A model generated the notes under the pieces. It was not told the origin of the DNA. It searched no databases and worked only from the letters and a program-made list of their open reading frames with translations. Shown piece by piece: positions 43,739 through 54,206 of a DNA stretch of 64,000 bases. Each line of letters opens with the position of its first letter. Position 1 is the stretch's first letter. Made by a program: the position numbers and the translations under genes. The stretch is from contig NZ_LYRP01000012.1 in the NCBI RefSeq assembly GCF_001655675.1, positions 124,001-188,000 of the forward strand. Direction: 5' to 3'. The DNA is from Mangrovibacter phragmitis (GTDB lineage Bacteria; Pseudomonadota; Gammaproteobacteria; Enterobacterales; Enterobacteriaceae).

Positions 43739-44391
43739 TATTTGCTCCCCCAAATAGTCTGAATTTGTTGGTGAAAGGCACTGGCAACAGCGGGCGGGTT
43801 GGGATTTTCAACCAGCGCACGCCCGGCAATAAATGCGCGCACTGCGATATCACGGAACAGGTGCAGGTCGTCAGGTGTGATGCCGCCGGTAATTGACAGT
43901 TCCAGGCCAATATCCGAGAGGGTTTTCATGCGGTTAAGATCTGTCTCACTCCAGGTTTGGCCGCTGGCCTGAGCATCCCGGCCGCGGTGATAAATCGCCT
44001 GGCGAATACCGGCTTTATACCAGGCGCGGGCATCATCGAAAGTCCAGTTGCCAAATAGCTCAATCTGAATATCGCCCTGATGCTGTTTAGCAACGGATAA
44101 TGCTTTTTCCACCGTCGCCAGGGGGGCGGCACAAATCACGGTCATCCAGTTGGCACCCGCGGTCATTGCTTGTTGGGCCAGCGTTTCTCCGGCGTCGGCC
44201 ACTTTCCAGTCGGCTACCACGATTTTTTCCGGGCAACGAGCCCGTAATTCACGCACCGCATGCAACCCTTCAGACAGGCATAAAATGGTGCCAGCCTCAA
44301 TAATGTCCACATGGTGATGCAGCTTTTCCACATCCTGGAGTGCTGATGCCAGGCTGGTATGGTCCAGGGCCAGTTGTAACAAGGGTTTCAT
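43738..44391 (-). CDS. sgbH: 3-keto-L-gulonate-6-phosphate decarboxylase SgbH (YiaQ)
   Basis: A 217-aa orotidine-decarboxylase-fold enzyme that converts 3-keto-L-gulonate 6-phosphate to L-xylulose 5-phosphate with release of CO2. The active-site pattern (VVADWKVADAGETLAQQAMT with Asp-x-Lys-x-x-Asp) and SITGGITPDDLHLFRDI near the C-terminus are conserved. It overlaps lyxK by 4 bp (ATGA). Confidence 0.95.
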   Translation of the reverse strand: MKPLLQLALDHTSLASALQDVEKLHHHVDIIEAGTILCLSEGLHAVRELRARCPEKIVVADWKVADAGETLAQQAMTAGANWMTVICAAPLATVEKALSVAKQHQGDIQIELFGNWTFDDARAWYKAGIRQAIYHRGRDAQASGQTWSETDLNRMKTLSDIGLELSITGGITPDDLHLFRDIAVRAFIAGRALVENPNPPAVASAFHQQIQTIWGSK

Positions 44392-45917
44392 GCGTTAGAT
44401 TCCTTAGCACGTTGAGATGCGGCGCAGCGAGCGTGAAACTGCTGTATGGCATCAATCAGATATTGGTAATGCTGGTATTTATGTTGATAGCGCGCGTGAG
44501 CGTCCCGGTCCGGGGTCAGGCGCTGAATGGGGTTATCCAGGTGCTGGCAGGCAACCTGAAATGAGGGATACACGCCACTACCCACCAGGGCGGCGAGTGC
44601 GGCGCCAAGGCAGCCGGTTTCTTCCACCTGGGGTAACTCCACGGTTAATCCGCTTATGTCGGCAAACATCTGCATCCAGACGGCTGAATGTGCCGGGCCA
44701 CCGGTTATGCGTAAGGTGCGGGCTTCGGTAAAACGGGTTTGCATACGGTTCAGGTGAGCCATATGGCTGAAAACCACACCTTCATAGACGGCCTGCAGCA
44801 GGTGAGCCCGCTGGTGAATCGCCTGTAACCCATAGAACCCGGCGGTCATTTCCAGACCGGCGTTGCTGCCATACAGAAATGGCAGAAAGTAGACATCTGA
44901 ACCGGCCTTCGGCAGGCTGGCAACCGCGTTATTAATCTCATCAAAAGAGAGTGAGCCCCACTGGTTCGTGAGCCATTCAAGATTGCCGGATGATGTGGGG
45001 CTGGCCTCATGGACAATATAGAGACCCGGGTCGGCGTAACGGCCATAGACATAACGGTGAGCTTCGTTGGGATGAATCCCGGATGTCACACCGCTGGTAA
45101 CGGCCCAGGTTCCCATAACGGCATTGAGTGTGTGTTCATCCTGTAATCCGGCACAGAGTGCGGTGGAAACCACATCAAACAGCCCCCCCACTACAGGCGT
45201 ACCTGCAGCGAGACCGGTCAGGGAGGCGGCATGAGCGGTGATTTCCCCGCATATTTCTGCCGGGCCAACAATTGGCGGTAGAGCGGGCATGATTTCTTCA
45301 ATACCCAGCATTTGCGCCAGTTTGGGGTCATATTCACCCCGCGCCATGTGGTACAGGTTCGATTCGGAAATATTGGTTTCTTCTGCGCTTTTTACCCCTG
45401 TCAGGCACCAGCGCAGATAATCGTGGCCCATCATCACGCAGCCAATGTTCTGGTAGCGGTGTGGCTCATGGTCCTTAATCCAGCGCAATAATGATGCCGG
45501 GTGGCCGGTCCATAATGTCTGACGGGTTTCAGGATAGAGCCGTTCAGGCATACCTTCCTGTTGCCACTGGCGTACTTGCGCCATAGCCCGGCGGTCTGAG
45601 GAGAGAATGGCGTTGCCGAGAGGCTGATTCTGCTTATCGAGCAGAAACAGCCCCTTACCCTGAGCAGAAATACCAATCGCCTGAATCCGTGAGCCATTTA
45701 CCTCTGCCCGGGTCAGTAACTGGCGAATGGTACTGGCACACTGCTCCCATAACGCGTGCATATCGCGCTCAGCGTATCCTGGTTGTGGGTTGAGGGTGGT
45801 CAGTACGCCACGCTGGATATAGCGTTCTTTGCCAGCGCGGTCATATAATCCGGCTTTCAGATAGGTGCCGCCGCAATCAATACCCAGCCATAAAGGCTCA
45901 CTGTGTTCTCTCATCAT
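44388..45917 (-). CDS. lyxK: L-xylulose / 3-keto-L-gulonate kinase LyxK (YiaP)
   Basis: A 509-aa FGGY-family sugar kinase. The N-terminal phosphate-binding motif (LWLGIDCGGTYLKAGLYD) and the C-terminal FGGY motif (RTLRITGGPAHSAVWMQMFA, then TVELPQVEETGCLGAALAA) are intact. In the yia pathway it phosphorylates 3-keto-L-gulonate (and L-xylulose), giving the substrate of SgbH, its downstream neighbour. Start ATG at 45917, with a second ATG next to it. Confidence 0.92.
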   Translation of the reverse strand: MMREHSEPLWLGIDCGGTYLKAGLYDRAGKERYIQRGVLTTLNPQPGYAERDMHALWEQCASTIRQLLTRAEVNGSRIQAIGISAQGKGLFLLDKQNQPLGNAILSSDRRAMAQVRQWQQEGMPERLYPETRQTLWTGHPASLLRWIKDHEPHRYQNIGCVMMGHDYLRWCLTGVKSAEETNISESNLYHMARGEYDPKLAQMLGIEEIMPALPPIVGPAEICGEITAHAASLTGLAAGTPVVGGLFDVVSTALCAGLQDEHTLNAVMGTWAVTSGVTSGIHPNEAHRYVYGRYADPGLYIVHEASPTSSGNLEWLTNQWGSLSFDEINNAVASLPKAGSDVYFLPFLYGSNAGLEMTAGFYGLQAIHQRAHLLQAVYEGVVFSHMAHLNRMQTRFTEARTLRITGGPAHSAVWMQMFADISGLTVELPQVEETGCLGAALAALVGSGVYPSFQVACQHLDNPIQRLTPDRDAHARYQHKYQHYQYLIDAIQQFHARCAASQRAKESNA

Positions 45918-45954
45918 TGCTACTCGTTTATGCGCGCCGTAGCGCGCAGGCGTC

Positions 45955-47277
45955 TCAAATAGTGGATTTATTAGCTACACCCTGGTGTGTTGGGTGAGTT
46001 TCATCGTTGTCGCATTTGGCAGGCAGGAGAAGCGCCAGAATGGCAGACAGCAGCAGTGAAACGGCCAGGCAATACACACCGGCATCTTTGCTGTAGAGGG
46101 TTATCAACACGCCAACTGCATAAGGGCCGCAGAAACCACCGAGATTACCCAGGGCATTAATGACGCCACGCGCGCCACCGGCCATTTCGGCGTTGAACAG
46201 GCGGGCCGGAATGGTCCAGAACACGCCCGCGGCGGATTGCAGGAAGAAACCGCAGCCAATCAATGCCAGGTACGACAACCAGACATGCTGTTTCAACGTG
46301 ACGGACAGAAACATGCACAGGGCAAAACCCAGCAACGGCAGGAAAACGAATAATTTACGTTTGCCAGTGTGGTCAGACAGAGAGGAGAACAGGAACATAC
46401 CCGCCATCGCGGCAACGAAAGGCAGCACTGCCAGTAAACCGACCTCGCTCATGCTACTGTGAGTCAGGCTTTTGAGAATGCTGGGTAACCACAACGTGTA
46501 ACCGTAAATTCCGGTCTGGTAGAAGAAGTTCAGGGCAATTAACTGCCAGATAGTTTTGTCTGCCAGCACCCGTTTCAGTGAGGCATTGCGCACCTGTTTG
46601 CCAGCAATTGCCGCCTGTTCCTCTTTCAGTGTCCGGATTAACCACTGCTTTTCAGCCCCGGATATCCAGCGGGCTTCTTCAGGCCGGTCGCTTACGGTGA
46701 GTGACCACAGGATAAGCACGGCAACAGAGAACAATCCTTCAATAATGAACAGCCAGCGCCAGTCCAGGACAGTAATGAGCCAGCCTGAAAGCGGAGCGGT
46801 GATAATGCCAGCAATAGGAACGAACATAATGACGATAGCGTTAGCTCGCCCACGCTCTGCGTCCGGGAACCAGTTACTGACCATTGTCAGTACTACCGGC
46901 AACATCCCGCCTTCAGCCACCCCCAGCAGGAAGCGCAAGGCAAGTAACTGGTACTGATTAGTAATCAACCCGGTAAGAATGGATAAAATAGCCCAGGCAA
47001 CCAGAGACCAGCCAATAAAGCGCTTGCCGCTACCATGTACCGCTATTTTTCCGCCAGGCACCTGCAGAAATAAATAACCGATAAAGAAAATACCACCGGC
47101 AAGCCCTGCCATGCTGGCCGAAATACCTAATTCACTATCCATTCCACCTGGCATGGCAAAGGCAATATTTACCCGGTCCATATAAGAAATAATACAGGCG
47201 ATTAATATAGGTGGGATAATTCTCAACCAGCGCTGGCGGGGAATATGTTGAGATTGTAGGGTACGGGTCGTGTTCAT
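45955..47277 (-). CDS. yiaX2: MFS sugar-acid transporter (YiaX2-like)
   Basis: A 440-aa major-facilitator transporter with 12 hydrophobic segments. The anion:cation symporter subfamily signature is seen near the start (IACIISYMDRVNIAFAMPGG) and in LRFLLGVAEGGMLPVVLTMV. In E. coli this operon carries the YiaMNO TRAP transporter instead; Klebsiella carries yiaX1 and yiaX2 here, with X2 a transporter. The present order K-L-(X1 remnant)-X2-P-Q-R-S matches the Klebsiella type. The likely substrate is a keto-gulonate or ascorbate breakdown product. Confidence 0.88.
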   Translation of the reverse strand: MNTTRTLQSQHIPRQRWLRIIPPILIACIISYMDRVNIAFAMPGGMDSELGISASMAGLAGGIFFIGYLFLQVPGGKIAVHGSGKRFIGWSLVAWAILSILTGLITNQYQLLALRFLLGVAEGGMLPVVLTMVSNWFPDAERGRANAIVIMFVPIAGIITAPLSGWLITVLDWRWLFIIEGLFSVAVLILWSLTVSDRPEEARWISGAEKQWLIRTLKEEQAAIAGKQVRNASLKRVLADKTIWQLIALNFFYQTGIYGYTLWLPSILKSLTHSSMSEVGLLAVLPFVAAMAGMFLFSSLSDHTGKRKLFVFLPLLGFALCMFLSVTLKQHVWLSYLALIGCGFFLQSAAGVFWTIPARLFNAEMAGGARGVINALGNLGGFCGPYAVGVLITLYSKDAGVYCLAVSLLLSAILALLLPAKCDNDETHPTHQGVANKSTI

Positions 47278-47372
47278 AATATTATTCTCTTAGTCGTCGT
47301 GAGATAACACGCTGTGGCCTGAGTTTATTCAGGCCACTGAGGTATTCTGTTGTTATTATGTTTTTGCCTGGT

Positions 47373-47526
47373 TTAAAGCACAGCCTCCGCCGTGCCCAGA
47401 CCACGAATATCTGCACTGCCAGCCAGTTGACGCCAAAAACTGGCTTCGTCATTCTCATTTTTTATAGTGTAATGAAGGTGCGCAAGGGTACGCACCAACA
47501 ATATAACCCGGGTGTTGGCTATTCAT
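47373..47526 (-). pseudogene. yiaX1: 5' remnant of a yiaX1-like (DUF4862) gene, frameshifted
   Basis: An ATG at 47526 with AAGGA upstream begins MNSQHPGYIVGAYPCAPSLH, the start I recognise for DUF4862 proteins. After about 23 codons the frame meets a stop, but a +1 shift continues with ENDEASFWRQLAGSADIRGL, the next conserved stretch, then ends at 47373. The remaining ~270 codons are absent. It fills the gap between yiaL and the MFS gene, exactly where yiaX1 lies in Klebsiella. Confidence 0.75.
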
Positions 47527-47575
47527 TGTAGTGGTTCCTTATTATTTGCTGTAATTCAGTAAATAAATAACAAGG

Positions 47576-49052
<1,477 letters not shown>

Positions 49053-49105
49053 TCCTGAACTCCTTCGGTTTGTGGGAATGGCGTGAATGAATTTTTAGCT
49101 GTAAA

Positions 49106-49132
49106 TTTCATATTGTGGAATCTGATTTCAAA
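49106..49132. promoter_or_regulatory. IclR-type operator at the dlgD / plaR promoter
   Basis: The core TGGAATCTGATTTCA (49116-49130) is a 15-bp palindrome of the IclR-family type (TGRAAT-N3-ATTTCA). The wider 27-bp block matches, in inverse orientation, 20 of 27 bases at 50341-50367 in front of the ABC transporter. It lies 54 bp upstream of dlgD and about 150 bp upstream of the regulator gene. Confidence 0.75.
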
Positions 49133-49278
49133 TATAACTATCAAAAAATGAGATGTCAAAGCATGAATGAAAACTAAAAATAAAGTAAATTCAGTGTGTT
49201 AATAATTTATTGCACAGATCGTGAACTGAAACACACTTTGCGCTACGATCAGAAAACGATAAAAGCAGGATGAGAGAC

Positions 49279-50094
49279 ATGAGTGAAAAAAGAGCGAATG
49301 CGGCCCTGGATAAAGAGCGGCCCGCAGGCAGCCAGAGTTTGTTTCGTGGCTTGCAATTAATTGAAATTTTGAGCAATTACCCAAATGGCTGTCCGTTGGC
49401 CCACCTCTCGGAACTGGCACAACTGAACAAGAGCACCGTGCACCGTCTGCTGCAGGGGTTGCAGTCTTGCGGCTATGTGACGGCTGCGCCAGCGGCCGGG
49501 AGCTACCGGCTGACCACTAAATTTATTTCTGTGGGGCAAAAAGCACTGTCATCCCTGAACATTATTCATGTTGCCGCACCCCACCTGGAAACCCTCAACC
49601 TGGAAACGGGTGAGACCGTGAACTTCTCAACACGGGAAGATGACCACTCGATTTTGATTTATAAGCTGGAACCCACGACCGGTATGTTGCGTACCCGGGC
49701 GTATATTGGGCAGCAGCAACCGCTGTATTGCTCGGCAATGGGGAAAATTTACCTCGCCTTTGGGCAGGAAGATTACGTACAAAAGTATTGGGAAATACAC
49801 CAGCCACAAATTCAGTCGCTGACGCGCAACACGATTACCCGGCTGGGAGATATGTACCAGGAACTGGCGTCCATTCGCGATAAAAACATGGCCATGGACC
49901 GTGAAGAAAACGAACTGGGAGTATCCTGTATTGCTGTGCCAGTGTTTGATATTCACCAACGGGTGCCTTACGCGATTTCTATCTCGTTATCCACTTCCCG
50001 TTTAAAGCAGATTGGTGAAAGGAACCTGTTGAAACCACTCCAAAAAACAGCACAGGCTATTTCCCAGGAGTTGGGGTTTAACGCACAGCTATAG
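49279..50094 (+). CDS. yiaJ: IclR-family regulator YiaJ (PlaR)
   Basis: A 271-aa IclR-type regulator divergent from dlgD. The N-terminal winged helix (SLFRGLQLIEILSNYPNGCP, LNKSTVHRLLQGLQSCGYV) is followed by the IclR effector domain (SAMGKIYLAFG, NELGVSCIAVPVFDIHQRVP). The ATG at 49279 has AGGA eight bases upstream; an ATG at 49270 is an alternative. In E. coli YiaJ (PlaR) controls the yia operon in answer to ascorbate-type compounds; the same is expected here, and probably also for the adjacent ABC operon. Confidence 0.92.
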   Translation: MSEKRANAALDKERPAGSQSLFRGLQLIEILSNYPNGCPLAHLSELAQLNKSTVHRLLQGLQSCGYVTAAPAAGSYRLTTKFISVGQKALSSLNIIHVAAPHLETLNLETGETVNFSTREDDHSILIYKLEPTTGMLRTRAYIGQQQPLYCSAMGKIYLAFGQEDYVQKYWEIHQPQIQSLTRNTITRLGDMYQELASIRDKNMAMDREENELGVSCIAVPVFDIHQRVPYAISISLSTSRLKQIGERNLLKPLQKTAQAISQELGFNAQL

Positions 50095-50340
50095 TGCTTT
50101 GCCTGACAGTCTCTTTTCCTGCTGTAACATACCGGCGCAGTATGTCGTTTTGCATACTGCCCTTGCATGGCTATTGCTGATATTTTGCTACTAATAATTA
50201 GCTGAATAACCTTCTTATTCGCACGATTTAATAAGTGCGCTCCTCGTCACATTTTAGATAAATAAAAATAACTAATTGATAATATTGATTATTTATTTAT
50301 TCACCTTCCGTGATATTTCATGTTTACTTTTTATTGTGAA

Positions 50341-50367
50341 TTTGAAATTTGATTTCGCATATTGAAA
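50341..50367 (+). promoter_or_regulatory. Second IclR-type operator, in front of the ABC transporter operon
   Basis: The core TGAAATTTGATTTCG (50343-50357) follows the IclR-type palindrome, and the 27-bp block shares 20 bases with the dlgD operator on the opposite strand. It is 75-100 bp upstream of the ABC ATPase start, in an AT-rich 347-bp intergenic region that holds no gene. Confidence 0.72.
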
Positions 50368-50441
50368 CACTGGTGCGTTTTTTTTCGATCCTGATGTGAA
50401 AAAAAACTTTGTTAGCGGGTCACCCATGAAGAGGCATCGCT

Positions 50442-51983
50442 ATGAATCAAATTCGGGCCCAGCAACCCACGCTGGAAATGCAGCATATTGTGAAACGCTT
50501 TGGCGGCAACCCCGCAGTCAATGATGTCAGCCTTCATGTTATGCCTGGCGAGGTCCTTGCGCTGCTTGGTGAAAATGGCGCGGGAAAATCAACATTAATC
50601 AAAGTGCTGGCGGGCGTTTATTCCCGTGATAGTGGCGACATTCTGTTTAAAGGCCAGTCTATCTCTTCTGCCGCAGCAATTAAGAGTGCCACACAACAAC
50701 CTATCGCATTTATCCATCAGGATCTTGGCCTGGTGGATTGGATGACGGTTGCGGAAAACATGGCGCTGGTCATGGGGTTTCCGCGCAAACTGGGGCTGAT
50801 TCGCTGGCGTGAAATTGAACGCCGTGCTCGCCAGGCACTCCTGGATGTGGGAATAGATATTGACCCACAGGCCAGGGTTTTTGAGTTATCGCGCACTGAA
50901 AAATCCCTGCTGGCGATTGCGCGTGCCGTCGCCGTTAACGCGGAGTTACTGGTGCTGGATGAACCCACCGCCTCATTGCCTGCCAATGATGTTCGCCACC
51001 TGTTCAGTGTTATTGCCCGTTTAAGGGAAAAGAATGTCGGGATGATTTATGTCACGCACCGCCTTGACGAAGTGATTGAGATTGCCGACCGGGTGTGTGT
51101 GATGCGTGACGGATGCTATGTCGCAGGAGGGATGACGGCAGACTATACCGTGCGTGGTCTGGTGGAATTAATTGTGGGCGAGCAAACGGCGCAAGAACAG
51201 CGTGAACCTTTACCTGAAGGGCGCTCCCCGGTACTGGCGCTGGAAAATGTCCAGGTTGGGGAGACCGGCCCGGTGAGTTTCACATTGCAGCCAGGAGAAA
51301 TGCTGGCCCTGGCCGGGCTGCGTGGGGCAGGCCAGGAAGAAATTGGTCGTCTGTTGTTTGGGCTGCGCCAGCGTGAAGGCGGCAAAATCCAGTTTTGTGC
51401 ACAGCCTTATGCTGCCAGAAACCCACGGGAAGCAATGGCGCGGGGCGTTTCTTTAGTTGCCGGAGACCGGACAGGCGAAAGCCTGGTGATGTCGATGTCG
51501 GTGCGGGAAAACCTGTTTATGAACCCCTGCGCCAGCGGTCATCGGGTGCTGTCCCGCTACGGCGGGCGTGAGGAAATTGGCGAAAGCTGGTGGAAAGTAC
51601 AGCTATTCGATGTCCGTCCGAAGGATGTCAACATTGATATCAGTGCGTTATCCGGAGGTAACCAGCAGAAAGTGGTGATGGCTCGCTGGATGCATCTGGC
51701 GACACCGTTGTTGATTCTGGAAGACCCAACGGCGGGTGTGGATGTCGGAGCCCGGGCGGAGATTTATCACCTGTTGAATAAATCATTGGGCGAGGGCGTG
51801 GCAGTACTGGTTATCTCAAATGATTTCGAGGAGATAGCGCATATCTGCAACCGGGCACTGGTGTTTAACCGGGGGCGTGTTGTGGGTGAACTGCGCAATC
51901 AGGATGTGACGTTTGCGAATTTATTGGCACTGGCGTCTGCCAGTTCTGAAGTCACTAAAGGGCAAGAAGATTATGTCGAATAA
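50442..51983 (+). CDS. Sugar ABC transporter ATP-binding protein (RbsA-like, two domains)
   Basis: A 513-aa tandem ATPase of the carbohydrate-uptake (CUT2) class. The first domain has Walker A GENGAGKST and Walker B LLVLDEPTAS, with a degenerate signature (ELSRTEKSLL). The second has a degenerate Walker A (GLRGAGQEE) and a good signature (LSGGNQQKVVMARW). This asymmetry is normal for RbsA-type proteins. It overlaps the permease start by 11 bp. The sugar is not identified; the shared operator suggests a sugar acid linked to the yia pathway. Confidence 0.92.
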   Translation: MNQIRAQQPTLEMQHIVKRFGGNPAVNDVSLHVMPGEVLALLGENGAGKSTLIKVLAGVYSRDSGDILFKGQSISSAAAIKSATQQPIAFIHQDLGLVDWMTVAENMALVMGFPRKLGLIRWREIERRARQALLDVGIDIDPQARVFELSRTEKSLLAIARAVAVNAELLVLDEPTASLPANDVRHLFSVIARLREKNVGMIYVTHRLDEVIEIADRVCVMRDGCYVAGGMTADYTVRGLVELIVGEQTAQEQREPLPEGRSPVLALENVQVGETGPVSFTLQPGEMLALAGLRGAGQEEIGRLLFGLRQREGGKIQFCAQPYAARNPREAMARGVSLVAGDRTGESLVMSMSVRENLFMNPCASGHRVLSRYGGREEIGESWWKVQLFDVRPKDVNIDISALSGGNQQKVVMARWMHLATPLLILEDPTAGVDVGARAEIYHLLNKSLGEGVAVLVISNDFEEIAHICNRALVFNRGRVVGELRNQDVTFANLLALASASSEVTKGQEDYVE

Positions 51984-53082
51984 AACATCGGTAAAATCCA
52001 CCGCGTTGGAGCAGCGCGTCAGTCTGTCCCGTGACGGCGTCAGCCCCTGGATGATGCAGGTCGTCACGCGCTATGGCTTGTTATTATTGTGCGTGGTGTT
52101 GACGCTGGTGTTCTCCCTGACAACACCCTCGTTTGCGTCCATGCTGACATTGCAGGCTATTCTTGCCAGCAAATCCAAAATCGCCCTACTGGCGCTGGCC
52201 GCCACCATTCCGATGATTGTGGGCAAAATCGACTTGAATGTTGGGTTTGGCATTGTGTTGTGGCACATCCTCGCTATCACGTTGCAGGTGCAATACGGGT
52301 TTTCCTGGGAAATGGCCATTGTGATTGTGCTGATTATCTCAGCATTGTATGGCCTGCTTAACGGTATTCTGGTGGCGCTGGCCGATATCGACAGCTTTGT
52401 TGCCACACTGGGCTCTGGCACGGTGCTGTATGCGGTTGCCCTGTGGCACTCCGGTGGGCGGCAAATCGTTGGCGACCTTCCGGATGCTTTTATTGCTATC
52501 GACCACGCTGAAATCTTTGGTATTCCGGTTGCCGCGTTTTATGTCGTGGTCGTGGCGGTGTGCCTGTGGTTGTTAACCGAACACACGCCAATGGGGCGCT
52601 GCATGTACGCGGTGGGCGGAAATCCGGCAGCGGCGCGGCTTAATGGTATTCCGGTGAATCTGTATGTGATGGGTTCATTTATTGCATCCAGTGTCCTGAC
52701 TGGTTTTTGCGGGGTACTGATTGCCTCAGAACAAGGTGTCGGCCAGGCCAGTGTAGGTATGGATTACCTGTTACCGGCACTGGTGGGCGCATTTTTAGGT
52801 AGTACCACCATTCGCCCGGGCCGGGTGAATGTGTGGGGCACTGTGGTTGGCATTTGTATTTTGGCGATTGGCATTGCCGGGATCCAGCAATTTGGCGGGG
52901 CGTTCTGGGTTGAACCTCTGTTCAATGGTGCCACGTTGTTACTCTCCATTACGCTTGCCGGTTACGCACAGCGCCGCCGTATGGCGAATCAGAAAGCCGT
53001 TCAACGGCGACAAACGACAGGTAGTGCGCAGCCTGCGCAACTGTCCACACCTTCCGACGCTAATCATGTCGTTAAATCATAA
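51973..53082 (+). CDS. Sugar ABC transporter permease (RbsC-like)
   Basis: A 369-aa CUT2-type permease with 8-10 hydrophobic spans. The ATG at 51973 overlaps the ATPase stop region; a longer frame to 51913 lies inside the ATPase gene. The family pattern (PLARL-type loop as GRCMYAVGGNPAAARLNGIP, and GVLIASEQGVGQASVGMDYL) is clear. The last 35 residues form a basic, polar cytoplasmic tail. It follows the ATPase without a gap and precedes the binding protein. Confidence 0.92.
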   Translation: MSNKTSVKSTALEQRVSLSRDGVSPWMMQVVTRYGLLLLCVVLTLVFSLTTPSFASMLTLQAILASKSKIALLALAATIPMIVGKIDLNVGFGIVLWHILAITLQVQYGFSWEMAIVIVLIISALYGLLNGILVALADIDSFVATLGSGTVLYAVALWHSGGRQIVGDLPDAFIAIDHAEIFGIPVAAFYVVVVAVCLWLLTEHTPMGRCMYAVGGNPAAARLNGIPVNLYVMGSFIASSVLTGFCGVLIASEQGVGQASVGMDYLLPALVGAFLGSTTIRPGRVNVWGTVVGICILAIGIAGIQQFGGAFWVEPLFNGATLLLSITLAGYAQRRRMANQKAVQRRQTTGSAQPAQLSTPSDANHVVKS

Positions 53083-53094
53083 GGGGTATTTTTC

Positions 53095-54195
53095 ATGAAA
53101 TATCGTTTGTTTGCATTGGGTTTGAGCTTTGCTTTGTTCAGCCAGGGGCCAGCTTTTGCGGATGATTTTATGTCTCAGGTGAAAGCGGCAGTTGCCAGCG
53201 CGACCGCACCAGTGACGAAGTGGGACGGGCCAACAACCGGGCCAGTATTGCAAAAAAATAAGAAAATTATTTTTATTGCCTCCGATATGAAAAATGGCGG
53301 AGTGCAGGGAGTACAGCAGGGGCTGAGTGAAGCGGCGAAAGTGGCAGGCTGGCACCTGGAAACTCTGGATGGCGCGGGTTCGGTAAAGGATCAGTTATCT
53401 GCGCTCAACCAGGCAATCGCCCAGAAACCCGATGGCATAGTGATTGGTGGCTGGAACCCTAACGTCGCGAAAATTCCACTCGACCATGCGGCAAAACTGG
53501 GCATTGTGTTAATCGGCTGGCATGCCATTCCACAGCCCGGCCCGGTTGAGAAATACCACCTGTTTTACAATGTAACCTCAGATTCTAATGACGTCGCCCG
53601 GATTGCTGCCGATTATGCGATTGCACGTTCTGATGGCAAAGCACAAGTTGTGATTCTGACCGACTCGCTGTACCAAATTGCGCTGGATAAAGCCAATGTG
53701 ATGAAAGCGGAAATTGGCAAATGTGCTTCCTGCAAAGTGCTGGAGTTTATTGATACGCCACTGTCTGATACCTCCAGCCGTATGCCGTCGATGACATTCA
53801 GCTTGTTGCAGAAATACGGTGACAAATACCAGTACACACTGGCGATTAACGACCTCTATTTTGATTTTATGGCACCCGCGTTGAGAACAGCGAACAAAGG
53901 AGGGAAAAACGCGCCCTTTAACATTTCAGCTGGTGACGGCTCCATTACGGCGTATCAGCGCATACGTACCAGTAACAGCCAGCTTGCCACGGTACCTGAG
54001 CCCTTGAAGCTGCATGGCTGGCAAGTACTGGATGAGTTTAACCGTGCTTTTGCCGGGCAGAAGCCCTCTGGCTATGTCACGCCGGCACACCTCGTGACGA
54101 AAGAGAATATTGATAAAGATGGCGGGCAAAACAATATGTATGACCCACAGAATGACTACCAGGGTCATTACAAAGCAATTTGGGGAGTCAAATAA
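53095..54195 (+). CDS. Periplasmic sugar-binding protein
   Basis: A 366-aa type I periplasmic binding protein. The signal peptide ends at AFA (about residue 22). The fold pattern is typical: IIFIASDMKNGGVQGVQQGL, LNQAIAQKPDGIVIGGWNPN, KLGIVLIGWHAIPQPGPV. Unusually for this class it has a Cys pair (KCASCK, about 204-207) that may form a disulfide. It would deliver its ligand to the ATPase-permease pair encoded just upstream. Confidence 0.9.
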   Translation: MKYRLFALGLSFALFSQGPAFADDFMSQVKAAVASATAPVTKWDGPTTGPVLQKNKKIIFIASDMKNGGVQGVQQGLSEAAKVAGWHLETLDGAGSVKDQLSALNQAIAQKPDGIVIGGWNPNVAKIPLDHAAKLGIVLIGWHAIPQPGPVEKYHLFYNVTSDSNDVARIAADYAIARSDGKAQVVILTDSLYQIALDKANVMKAEIGKCASCKVLEFIDTPLSDTSSRMPSMTFSLLQKYGDKYQYTLAINDLYFDFMAPALRTANKGGKNAPFNISAGDGSITAYQRIRTSNSQLATVPEPLKLHGWQVLDEFNRAFAGQKPSGYVTPAHLVTKENIDKDGGQNNMYDPQNDYQGHYKAIWGVK

Positions 54196-54206
54196 GCGAG
54201 GCGGGT

